Assembly (NCBI GenBank): GCA_014860355.1
Contig: JACZJV010000142.1
Location: 1-36,663, forward strand
DNA: 36,663 bases
From: Burkholderiales bacterium
Lineage (GTDB): Bacteria > Pseudomonadota > Gammaproteobacteria > Burkholderiales > SG8-39
Reading direction: 5' to 3'
The notes under the pieces are model-generated. The model was given only the letters and a program-made list of their open reading frames with translations. It searched no databases and had not been told where the DNA came from. Shown here in pieces: positions 22,776 through 29,949 of this stretch (within the stretch, counting starts at the first letter, position 1; each line of letters begins with the position of its first letter). The translations under genes were made by a program, and so were the position numbers.

Positions 22776-23690
22776 ATGCTAAAGATATCGGTCGTAACGA
22801 CCGTCTTAAATGCTGCACCCTATGTGGAGCAGACAGTTAGATCCGTTATTGGGCAGAACGACCCAAACTTGGAGTACATTGTCTTAGATGCGGGCTCTAC
22901 CGACGGTACATTCGAGAAGCTAGATCACTTCGCGCAGGAGATATCAATACTGGAGTCTTCACCTGACAAGGGCCAATACCACGCAATACAGGCAGGGTTA
23001 AGTAGGTCATCAGGCGACATCATGGCTTGGATCAACGCTGACGACACCTATTTGCCGTGGGCATTCTCAGTCGTTAGGGAAATATTTGCTAACTTCCCGG
23101 AAGTAGCATGGATTATTGGCCTTCCTGCACATGTCAATCGGCGAGGGCAAATGACTAGATTGGCGGGTCAAGCCGGTTCCTATCCTCGGCAATATATTCA
23201 GAACGGTTGGTTTCGCCCTCCATTGGCAGGCTATCTCCAACAAGAAAGTATCTTTTGGCGCCGAAGCCTTTGGGATGCGGCTGGTGGTCGTCTCGACCTG
23301 GCATTGGAATATGCGGCGGACTTTGAGCTTTGGACACGTTTTTCGTCATCAGCAGACCTCGTCGCGGTATCGGTACCCTTGGCGGCGTTTAGGCATCGCC
23401 GCGGTGAGCAAAGGTCGTCCTTGGGAATAGAAGAATACGAGAGGGAAGTGCAGCAGGTCTGCAGCCAGCGAGCGCGTCCTCCCTCATTGTGGAATTCCAT
23501 CTCCCGCGCAAATCACGCAACTAGATGGCTATATGCGACGCTTCAGTGGAAGAGATCACCCCTTATTCAATATTATCGAGATGAGGATCGTTGGATATTG
23601 ACAAATCAGCTTCGACCTATCTCGCAGATGTCACTACCTAACCTAATTTGCGACTACGCTACTCAACGTGCGGGGAAGGGTGCACGATAG
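22776..23690 (+). CDS. GT2-family glycosyltransferase
   Basis: Inverting GT-A sugar transferase, 304 residues. Motifs in order: ISVVTTVLNAAPYVEQTVRS, DAGSTDGT at 38-45 and PDKGQYHAIQAGLSRSSGD. The metal-binding INADDTYLPW has Asp89-Asp90, and the acceptor-side QQESIFWRRSLWDAAGG with AADFELWTR is typical of GT2 enzymes of colanic-acid type. It adds a sugar to the lipid-linked unit on the cytoplasmic side. The stop lies 19 bp before the ATG of the polymerase gene, so both are probably one transcript. The sugar donor cannot be read from the sequence. Confidence 0.86.
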   Translation: MLKISVVTTVLNAAPYVEQTVRSVIGQNDPNLEYIVLDAGSTDGTFEKLDHFAQEISILESSPDKGQYHAIQAGLSRSSGDIMAWINADDTYLPWAFSVVREIFANFPEVAWIIGLPAHVNRRGQMTRLAGQAGSYPRQYIQNGWFRPPLAGYLQQESIFWRRSLWDAAGGRLDLALEYAADFELWTRFSSSADLVAVSVPLAAFRHRRGEQRSSLGIEEYEREVQQVCSQRARPPSLWNSISRANHATRWLYATLQWKRSPLIQYYRDEDRWILTNQLRPISQMSLPNLICDYATQRAGKGAR

Positions 23691-23709
23691 GCTGCCGGAT
23701 GATAGTCAT

Positions 23710-25026
23710 ATGAAGAATGCTTATGGCGTGCGATTTGTTCCTACAAGTTCCACTGGTACAGATATTAATAGGAATCTTATCGTTGCGATGGCCTTAACGA
23801 CGATAGTCGGACTTCAAATACCGTTGATCTCGACTGGCCTTGCAGGGTTAGCCGTAGTGTATTTTGTGTTGTGGATCAGCAAGAAGCCGACAACATTGCC
23901 AGTAGGTTTTGTTTTCAGACTGCTATTGCTCGTAGCATTCGCGGCCATTTATGAGACGCGAGCAGCAGCGTTTGGCTTTGGGTCGATCGAAGGTGCAATT
24001 GCGTACGGTTGCCTCATCCCGGGGCTTTATGGCGTGGGTTACGCAATGGGACGGAATTTCAGGTCATCGCTCCAAATAATGTGGCTCGCCCTCTCGGGAG
24101 CTTTCGGATTCGTCGTGTTCGCCTTTTTGTCTTCCTCAGGCGCATACTCTCCCGGCGTTGCGACAATTGAAGAGTACGGCAAAGTAGCAGCTGGTTTCTG
24201 GGGTGGCCCATTGATTAATCGCCCTGGCCTCGGTTCGATGGCATCTTTGGGCATCTGTCTTATTCCAAGTTTGATGTTTATTTCGCGTAGGCATACGAGC
24301 AACTTTAGATTGCTTTTTCTATCACTCTTGAGCATGGCCGCGCTAGGCTTATACACGAACATTATATTGGCCAATCGTACGCCATTTCTTGCACTTGTAG
24401 CGGCGTTTTTAATTAGTGGATTGCTAGCGATGACAGGAGGATCGGCACGTTTCAAATTAAGGATTGTTGCAACTGCGGCTGTTTCAACAATCGTTCTGCT
24501 AATGTTCAGCGATGCAGTCATTGAATATAGTAGCAGACTGTACATCGTCACAAGATTTTTCGAGGAGGGTGTGGATACGGCGGGCCGCTATGATTCCTGG
24601 GTTGCTATGCTAGAGAACCTGAAAAACTTTCAAAGTGGAGGGCGATCCGCTTACATTGCAGGGAATACCTTCGTGCACAACATGTGGCTCGATGTAGCGT
24701 GGGATGCGGGTACAGAAGCGTTTCTCATGATAGTTCTGTTCCACCTGTCGCAAATCCCGGTCATTTTTTCTGCACTTGGGCAAAACGTTCCGATTATTGT
24801 GCGTGCGGTGCTGTTGGGATTAGGGACATCCATCGTAACCAATTTTATGCAGGAGCCAACAATGGCAGCATCCCAAGTGTATTTCTATTTTACTTGTTGG
24901 CTTTTCGGCCTTATTCTTGCCATGCGTAGCACGAAAGTTTACGGAGTAGGATCAGAACGGTCGAACCCCTCGCGCGTCAGAAAAAATATCGCTCCGATAG
25001 CGTCAAGACCAGGACGCGCAATATAG
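23710..25026 (+). CDS. Wzy-like O-antigen/exopolysaccharide polymerase
   Basis: Integral membrane protein of about 438 residues with some ten hydrophobic segments, as expected for the enzyme that joins repeat units in the periplasm. Low sequence conservation is normal here. Supporting marks are the loop motifs LANRTPFLALVAAF and FVHNMWLDVAWDAG, which resemble the Wzy_C (O-antigen ligase/polymerase) pattern with its Arg and His, between membrane segments. The long soluble loop RLYIVTRFFEEGVDTAGRYD precedes the second motif. The ATG at 23710 is preferred; the frame also has a start at 23668 overlapping the GT2 gene. A ligase role is less likely because wzx and wzc are present and no other polymerase candidate is seen. 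Confidence 0.72.
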   Translation: MKNAYGVRFVPTSSTGTDINRNLIVAMALTTIVGLQIPLISTGLAGLAVVYFVLWISKKPTTLPVGFVFRLLLLVAFAAIYETRAAAFGFGSIEGAIAYGCLIPGLYGVGYAMGRNFRSSLQIMWLALSGAFGFVVFAFLSSSGAYSPGVATIEEYGKVAAGFWGGPLINRPGLGSMASLGICLIPSLMFISRRHTSNFRLLFLSLLSMAALGLYTNIILANRTPFLALVAAFLISGLLAMTGGSARFKLRIVATAAVSTIVLLMFSDAVIEYSSRLYIVTRFFEEGVDTAGRYDSWVAMLENLKNFQSGGRSAYIAGNTFVHNMWLDVAWDAGTEAFLMIVLFHLSQIPVIFSALGQNVPIIVRAVLLGLGTSIVTNFMQEPTMAASQVYFYFTCWLFGLILAMRSTKVYGVGSERSNPSRVRKNIAPIASRPGRAI

Positions 25027-25119
25027 TGACGCGATCCCTAGAATGATGGGCAGGTCAAGACTGCTCGCAATCGCGAAGGGGAATTTCAATGGTTCGGTCG
25101 CAAAAGACGGGAAAGTGTC

Positions 25120-25227
25120 ATGATTGTGGGACTCACTACCACTCCACTGCCAATGAGGAGGGACCTCACAACGGGCCGACTGGATATTTGTCGAGAGGCT
25201 TTCTCTGAAGAAAGGCGTCAAGGTTGA
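25120..25227 (+). CDS. Possible 35-residue ORF coupled to the next gene
   Basis: A small frame begins MIVGLTTTPLPMRRDL and its TGA shares one base with the ATG of the WecG/CpsF gene (TGATG). The overlap could provide translational coupling. No family is recognised and there is no clear RBS, so it may be chance or the relic of a lost gene. Nothing else is seen in 25027-25226. Confidence 0.2.
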   Translation: MIVGLTTTPLPMRRDLTTGRLDICREAFSEERRQG

Positions 25228-26117
25228 TGTGTGAAGACCGCTTGACGGCTCCGCTGCTGGGATCGCTAATTGACGTGATCCATGAGGATAAGGCTCTGGG
25301 ACGGATACTTTCGTGGGCGCGGAGGCGGGAAAGTCGCTACGTTTGCCTATGTAACGTACACTCGCTTGTGACGGCAGGACAGGACGCAGAGTTTGCTCTC
25401 GCAGTGAACGCGTCGGATATGGCGACGCCGGACGGCGCGCCAGTGGCGTGGATGCTGCGGCGGTTGGGATTTTCTGGTCAAAAGCGGATTGCCGGGGCGG
25501 ATTTGATGTGGGCGGTTTGTGCGGCGGCGGCTGGCGAGGTCGGTCGTTCTCTTCGCGTCATCGCAAGCTCGGGAGTGGATGCTCGCTTGGCCGCGAATAA
25601 TGGCGGAAATCTAATTCGCCGAGATCCTGCTGGACCCGCAATTACGAACGTGGAATCGGTTGAGTACTTAGTACCATCTATCTATTTGTATGGGAGTTCG
25701 GAAGAGACATTGACAATTTTGCGGCGCCAGTTGATCGCCTCATTTCCGGAACTAAAGATTGCCGGGGCGTATTCGCCGCCATTTAGATCGTTGACTCAAG
25801 TAGAGGACGCAGCCGTCATTGCGGCGATAAACAATTCCGGGGCTGGCGTGGTTTGGGTTAGCCTCGGTTGTCCGAAGCAGGAGAAATGGATGGCGGCGCA
25901 CCGGGGACGAATTAACGCTGTGATGGTGGGCGTAGGCGCGGCCTTCGAGTTCCATGCTGGAACGATCAAGCGTGCACCGTTGTGGATGCAGCGCGCTGGT
26001 CTGGAGTGGCTGCACCGGTTTGTTTCTGAGCCACGCCGGTTGTGGAAACGCTATTTGGTAACGAATATTCTGTTTGTTCTGAGGGCGTGCCGGCAGCTGA
26101 TTTTGGGAAAAAAATAA
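25227..26117 (+). CDS. WecG/TagA/CpsF-family glycosyltransferase with internal insertion
   Basis: GT26-type transferase acting at the cytoplasmic membrane face, 296 residues. Family marks are CLCNVHSLVTAGQDAEF, ATPDGAPVAWMLRRLG, KRIAGADLMWAVC, IYLYGSSEETL, VVWVSLGCPKQEKWMAAH and VMVGVGAAFEFHAGTIKRAP with WMQRAGLEWLHR. Family members are usually about 240-260 residues. The extra length is a 43-residue block at 25551-25679, between CAAAAGEVGRS and IYLYGSS, that I do not recognise. It keeps the frame and is flanked by TCT on both sides. The rest looks intact, so the enzyme may tolerate the block as a surface loop, or may be disabled. Confidence 0.85.
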   Translation: MCEDRLTAPLLGSLIDVIHEDKALGRILSWARRRESRYVCLCNVHSLVTAGQDAEFALAVNASDMATPDGAPVAWMLRRLGFSGQKRIAGADLMWAVCAAAAGEVGRSLRVIASSGVDARLAANNGGNLIRRDPAGPAITNVESVEYLVPSIYLYGSSEETLTILRRQLIASFPELKIAGAYSPPFRSLTQVEDAAVIAAINNSGAGVVWVSLGCPKQEKWMAAHRGRINAVMVGVGAAFEFHAGTIKRAPLWMQRAGLEWLHRFVSEPRRLWKRYLVTNILFVLRACRQLILGKK

Positions 26118-26241
26118 CGAGACGAGCACGGCTTCCATAGTTGTCAACAGGCTCCATTCATAGATCGGGTAGAACTGTTCAAGCAAACGGAGTCAATTCT
26201 GGATCTCCAAAACTATGAACGCACTTTAGGTAGAGCATTAC

Positions 26242-27213
26242 ATGAGAAATTACAGCCTTCGTAAGCGCATTCTTGTCACTGGCGGCGCAGGTTTTCTTGG
26301 CTCACATCTTTGTGAGCGCCTGGTCGCGGACGGGCAAGATGTCGTGTGTGTTGATAATTTTTTTACCGGGACCAAAGATAATATTGCGCCGTTGCTGGGT
26401 AATCCGCACTTCGAACTGGTTCGCCATGACGTAACGTTCCCGCTATATGTAGAAGTCGATGAAATCTACAACCTGGCATGCCCAGCTGCGCCCATCCACT
26501 ATCAATACGATCCAGTCCAGACTACCAAGACCAGCGTGCATGGGGCAATCAACATGCTGGGTCTCGCGAAGCGCGTCAAGGCCAAGATTCTTCAAGCTTC
26601 GACTAGCGAAGTGTATGGCGATCCTGAGGTGCACCCCCAGACGGAAAGCTATTGGGGAAATGTCAATCCGATTGGCATTCGTTCCTGTTATGACGAAGGT
26701 AAGCGCTGCGCTGAAACGCTTTTCTTTGACTACTGGCGCCAACACCATCTAAGGATTAAGGTTGCGCGCATTTTTAACACTTATGGTCCACGTATGCATC
26801 CAAACGACGGACGGGTTGTGTCGAATTTCATCGTTCAATCCTTGAGAGGTGAACCTATTACTGTTTATGGGCAGGGCCTACAAACTCGCTCATTTTGCTA
26901 TGTGGACGATCTAGTCGATGGACTTATTCGTTTAATGGACAGTTCCGACGACGTCACCGGCCCCGTCAATCTTGGGAATCCAGACGAATTCACGATCAGG
27001 GAGTTGGCTGAGAAGATCATTGCTCTATCTGGGACAAAAACGGAATTGGCTTTTTCCCCCTTGCCTGCCGATGACCCTGTGCGGCGTCGACCCGATATCG
27101 CCATAGCCAAGGATAAATTGGGGTGGGAGCCCAAGGTAAACATTGATCAAGGTCTTAGAAAGACCATTGAGTTTTTTGACGGATTGCTTATAAATCAGAA
27201 TGGGAGGACTTGA
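26242..27213 (+). CDS. uxs: UDP-glucuronate decarboxylase (UDP-xylose synthase)
   Basis: Short-chain dehydrogenase-fold enzyme that oxidises and decarboxylates UDP-glucuronate to UDP-xylose with bound NAD. The 323-residue protein has GGAGFLG at 14-20 for NAD binding, catalytic STSEVYGDP around 120-128, and the YxxxK pair Tyr150 and Lys154 in CYDEGKR. Strong UXS hallmarks are [40 protein letters not shown] and the end [18 protein letters not shown]. It implies that xylose, or a xylose-derived sugar, enters the polymer. UDP-glucuronate would have to come from a dehydrogenase not in this window. It converges on the VanZ-like gene with about 58 bp between stops and no clear terminator. Confidence 0.93.
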   Translation: MRNYSLRKRILVTGGAGFLGSHLCERLVADGQDVVCVDNFFTGTKDNIAPLLGNPHFELVRHDVTFPLYVEVDEIYNLACPAAPIHYQYDPVQTTKTSVHGAINMLGLAKRVKAKILQASTSEVYGDPEVHPQTESYWGNVNPIGIRSCYDEGKRCAETLFFDYWRQHHLRIKVARIFNTYGPRMHPNDGRVVSNFIVQSLRGEPITVYGQGLQTRSFCYVDDLVDGLIRLMDSSDDVTGPVNLGNPDEFTIRELAEKIIALSGTKTELAFSPLPADDPVRRRPDIAIAKDKLGWEPKVNIDQGLRKTIEFFDGLLINQNGRT

Positions 27214-27271
27214 GCCTGCGTTGAACTATGTGCAACTCTTAGCTGAACCGCATTTCCATATTCGGTTATGT

Positions 27272-27634
27272 TCAGCGTGTTTGCGCTCGCTGCAAGGCCC
27301 GTTGAATCCCCACGCCGATCATTGCCCCGACCGCGTTGACGATGACGTCGGCAGTTTCAAGGGCGTGGCTGTGAGTGATGATTTCGCTTATTTCGTGGAT
27401 CGCGCCGATGGCGGCGACGAACGCCGCGACCTGCGTCGCCGGGCGTCGCGGCCAGCCCAGGCCATACGCAAAGGCCAGCAGCGCGTAGGCGGCCAGATGC
27501 GCCACCCAGTGCATGGCGCCGGGAAAAGCCTGACCCGTTGCCGGGATGCTGCCGATGGTGAATAGGCCCAGCGTAAGCAGCACTGCCGCCGCCCTCGCGA
27601 GACTGGTGCTCCTGGCAAGTGCTGTTGCGTTCAC
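27272..27634 (-). CDS. VanZ-like small membrane protein
   Basis: A 120-residue protein with about four hydrophobic segments (AAVLLTLGLFTIGSIPA, HWVAHLAAYALLAFAYGLGW, TQVAAFVAAIGAIHEISEII, ADVIVNAVGAMIGVGIQRAL). The pattern of His and Glu in HWVAHLAAY and AIHEISE, with the Asp in ETADVIVNAVGA, matches VanZ-family proteins. Their function outside teicoplanin resistance is unknown; relatives are common beside exopolysaccharide genes. I choose the GTG at 27634 because it overlaps the stop of a small upstream ORF (GTGA); a TTG at 27661 is the alternative. GC-rich composition returns here after the AT-rich glycan block. Confidence 0.72.
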   Translation of the reverse strand: MNATALARSTSLARAAAVLLTLGLFTIGSIPATGQAFPGAMHWVAHLAAYALLAFAYGLGWPRRPATQVAAFVAAIGAIHEISEIITHSHALETADVIVNAVGAMIGVGIQRALQRAQTR

Positions 27635-27690
27635 GGCGCGCAGGGCGTGACACCCACGCAAATCGCAGTCCCGCGTAGCAGTTGCTTCAT
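27631..27690 (-). CDS. Possible 19-codon leader ORF overlapping the VanZ-like gene
   Basis: On the minus strand CAGGAGAGC leads into an ATG at 27690 and the frame MKQLLRGTAICVGVTPCAP, ending in TGA whose TG is shared with the GTG start of the VanZ-like gene. The RBS is far better than anything directly before that GTG, so translation of the membrane protein may depend on this ORF. It could also be a chance frame. Confidence 0.35.
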   Translation of the reverse strand: MKQLLRGTAICVGVTPCAP

Positions 27691-28370
27691 GCTCTCCTGA
27701 AACACCCCGCAGCGCGCCCGTTCTCCATCGCGCTCGATTCTTCCCGCCGAAAGTGTTTCCACCGGTACATCCCCCCGCTTCGTTCTTGCAACGCTTAACC
27801 GTCTATATTCAATTGGTTAGGCCGCAATTCGCGTTTCTGGCCATACGGACTGGACCGAATGGCCTGTTAACTATCTGCGCGCAAGTATGCGAAAATGCAC
27901 GCCTTTCACTAATAGCACGAGCTGAGCAGTGGGTCTACATAAAGTCCATTCGCGCTTACCGCCCCATTTCCTTGCTGCAGGTGGCCCGGTAATTGCTAGC
28001 AATAGCACACGGCTAGCAGGACAGGCAGCTAAAGACAGGGTCAACTGATTGTTGGCAAGTGTAAATTGGGACGATAGGCCGTGACTGTGCTGGCAATTTG
28101 GCCTTGATAGCGAAGGGGCGTTTCTCGGTAATTCGTCACACTCTGTCTGGAAGTCGACAGCCCGGACCATGGCTGCTCACAGGGAGATTTTCGCAATGCA
28201 GGTTTTAGCTCGCAATTGAAACTCTGATGACTAGGATCAACGAGACTGAATGCAGCCGGGATACTGTCGGCAACATGGCCGGCCTGCCGCGACAGCACGC
28301 GCTAGCCGGGCCTCGCGGTATGTTCGTCACACTTTTGGCAATCCTTCAGGTCTAGATCGGAACAGCACCT
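27691..28370. other. 680-bp region without a recognised gene
   Basis: No coding frame with family character is seen on either strand. Two similar strings, ATTCGTCACACTCT (near 28132) and GTTCGTCACACTTT (near 28324), about 190 bp apart, and a repeated TCTAGA (28351-28356 and 28377-28382) straddling the start of the next gene are the only structure I note. The region should contain the promoters of the VanZ-like gene and the WcaJ-type gene, but I cannot place them. Confidence 0.4.
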
Positions 28371-29783
28371 ATGGTGTCTAGAGGCATGGGTCTAATAAGG
28401 CCGCATGGCAGGAAGCTTTCCGCGCTGCATCGCGTGGTGGATTCGGCATCGATATTGCTCGCGCTCGTCGCCGCAGCGTACATCTACGACGGCCAGATGA
28501 GCAGCACCCGCTGGATCGCCGCGCTGCTCGCGGTGATCTATTTTCAGCTGGCGGGCGAAGTCCTGCATGTGTACGCCTCGTGGCGGACCTATACCCTGCG
28601 CCAGGAACTGTCCGAGCTCGCGATGGCGGGCATCATTGTCGGGGCATTGCTGGCGATGACGGGCTACCTGACCAAGACCTCGGATCATTTCTCCCGCACC
28701 GTGATGGTGACGTGGGCGGCGCTCAATATGACCGTCCTCGCCCTGCAGCGCATAGTGATCCGCACTGCACTGCAGGAGTTGCGCGCGCGCGGGCACAATT
28801 CGCGCCTGGTCGCGATTGCCGGTGCGGGCGATACCGCGCGCCGGGTGGCAGCGCGCCTGATGGCGGCCAATACGCTGGGCCTGCGTCCGGTGGGCTTTTT
28901 CGATGACAATGTTCCGGTCGGAACCATACCGGGGCCGGATTCGGATCTGGCCGTGGCAGGCGATCTGGACGATCTGGTCTGGCAAGCCAAGGACGGCGCG
29001 GTCGACTACATCTATATCGCGCTCCCGCTGGTCCGGGAGAAAGAGATCATGATGCTGATCCAGAAGCTGTCGGACACCACGGCCTCGGTCTTTTTCGTGC
29101 CGGATTTTTTCGCCTTCGAGATGCTGCAGGCGCGCCTGGCGGATATCAACGGCATGCCCGTCGTGAGCGTGTTCGAAACGCCGTTCCTGGGACTCGACGG
29201 CTGGCTGAAACGCGCCGAGGATCTGCTGATCGCGACCATAGGCGTGGTGATTACTTCACCCATCATGCTTGCGATCGCGATCGGGGTGAAACTCAGCTCG
29301 CCCGGGCCGGTGTTGTTTCGCCAGCGCCGTTACGGCCTGAGCGGCAAGGTGGTGGAGGTGTGGAAGTTTCGCACCATGACGGTGACCGAAGACGGCGAGG
29401 AGGTGCCGCAGGCGCAGCGCGACGATCCGCGCGTGACCCCGTTTGGTGCATTTCTGCGGCGCATGTCGCTGGACGAGCTGCCGCAGTTTTTCAACGTGCT
29501 GCAGGGGAGCATGTCGGTGGTCGGCCCGCGCCCGCATGCGGTGGCGCACAACGAGCAATACCGCGGGCTGGTGCCGGGCTACATGCTGCGCCACAAAGTG
29601 AAGCCGGGAATCACCGGCTGGGCGCAGGTGAACGGCTGGCGCGGGGAGACCGAGACCATCGAAAAGATGAAAAAGCGCGTGGAATACGACCTGTACTACA
29701 TCCGCAACTGGTCGCTGCTGCTCGACTTCAAGATCGTGGCCATGACCGTCGTCATCGTGCCCTGGCAGCCGGGAACCTATTAG
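28371..29783 (+). CDS. wcaJ: WcaJ-type undecaprenyl-phosphate glucose phosphotransferase
   Basis: Polyisoprenyl-phosphate hexose-1-phosphate transferase that starts the repeat unit by moving a hexose phosphate, usually glucose, from the UDP-sugar to undecaprenyl phosphate. The 470 residues have the standard order: N-terminal membrane segments, a CoA-binding-like domain (VAIAGAGDTARRVAARLMAA, VGFFDDNVP), a membrane-embedded segment (IATIGVVITSPIMLAIAIGV), and the bacterial sugar transferase domain. That domain shows SPGPVLFRQRRYG, EVWKFRTM (Lys332), RRMSLDELPQFFNVLQG, SMSVVGPRPHAVAHN and KPGITGWAQVNGWRGET. All conserved motifs are intact. It is about 19 kb from wzc and separated from the other assembly genes by the VanZ-like gene and a long gap, so it probably has its own promoter. 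Confidence 0.93.
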   Translation: MVSRGMGLIRPHGRKLSALHRVVDSASILLALVAAAYIYDGQMSSTRWIAALLAVIYFQLAGEVLHVYASWRTYTLRQELSELAMAGIIVGALLAMTGYLTKTSDHFSRTVMVTWAALNMTVLALQRIVIRTALQELRARGHNSRLVAIAGAGDTARRVAARLMAANTLGLRPVGFFDDNVPVGTIPGPDSDLAVAGDLDDLVWQAKDGAVDYIYIALPLVREKEIMMLIQKLSDTTASVFFVPDFFAFEMLQARLADINGMPVVSVFETPFLGLDGWLKRAEDLLIATIGVVITSPIMLAIAIGVKLSSPGPVLFRQRRYGLSGKVVEVWKFRTMTVTEDGEEVPQAQRDDPRVTPFGAFLRRMSLDELPQFFNVLQGSMSVVGPRPHAVAHNEQYRGLVPGYMLRHKVKPGITGWAQVNGWRGETETIEKMKKRVEYDLYYIRNWSLLLDFKIVAMTVVIVPWQPGTY

Positions 29784-29914
29784 CCGGCTGTAGCATCCGC
29801 GCGCCGTCCTGGCAGCGGCGTTCCAGCATCAAGATTTGGCTTTCCGTGCCGCCCCGCGCGTCGGATTCAAGCCGCGCCTGACACCAACCCGACCCCTGGT
29901 ATGGTAAATTGATC

Positions 29915-29927
29915 CACGAATTTCGTG
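29915..29927. promoter_or_regulatory. CACGAA-T-TTCGTG palindrome before the acyl-CoA ligase
   Basis: A perfect 13-nt palindrome with 6-bp arms ends 22 bp before the ATG at 29950. Its position suits an operator for a dimeric repressor of the acyl-CoA genes. No regulator gene is in the window and no match to a known consensus is claimed. The rest of 29784-29949 shows nothing else. Confidence 0.35.
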
Positions 29928-29949
29928 CCTACCCAGGATACCTACGCCC

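Noticed and set aside
27691-28370. CRISPR, tRNA or riboswitch in the long gene-free stretch
   Set aside because: No regular repeats, no cloverleaf and no conserved riboswitch core could be read; only two loosely similar strings were found.
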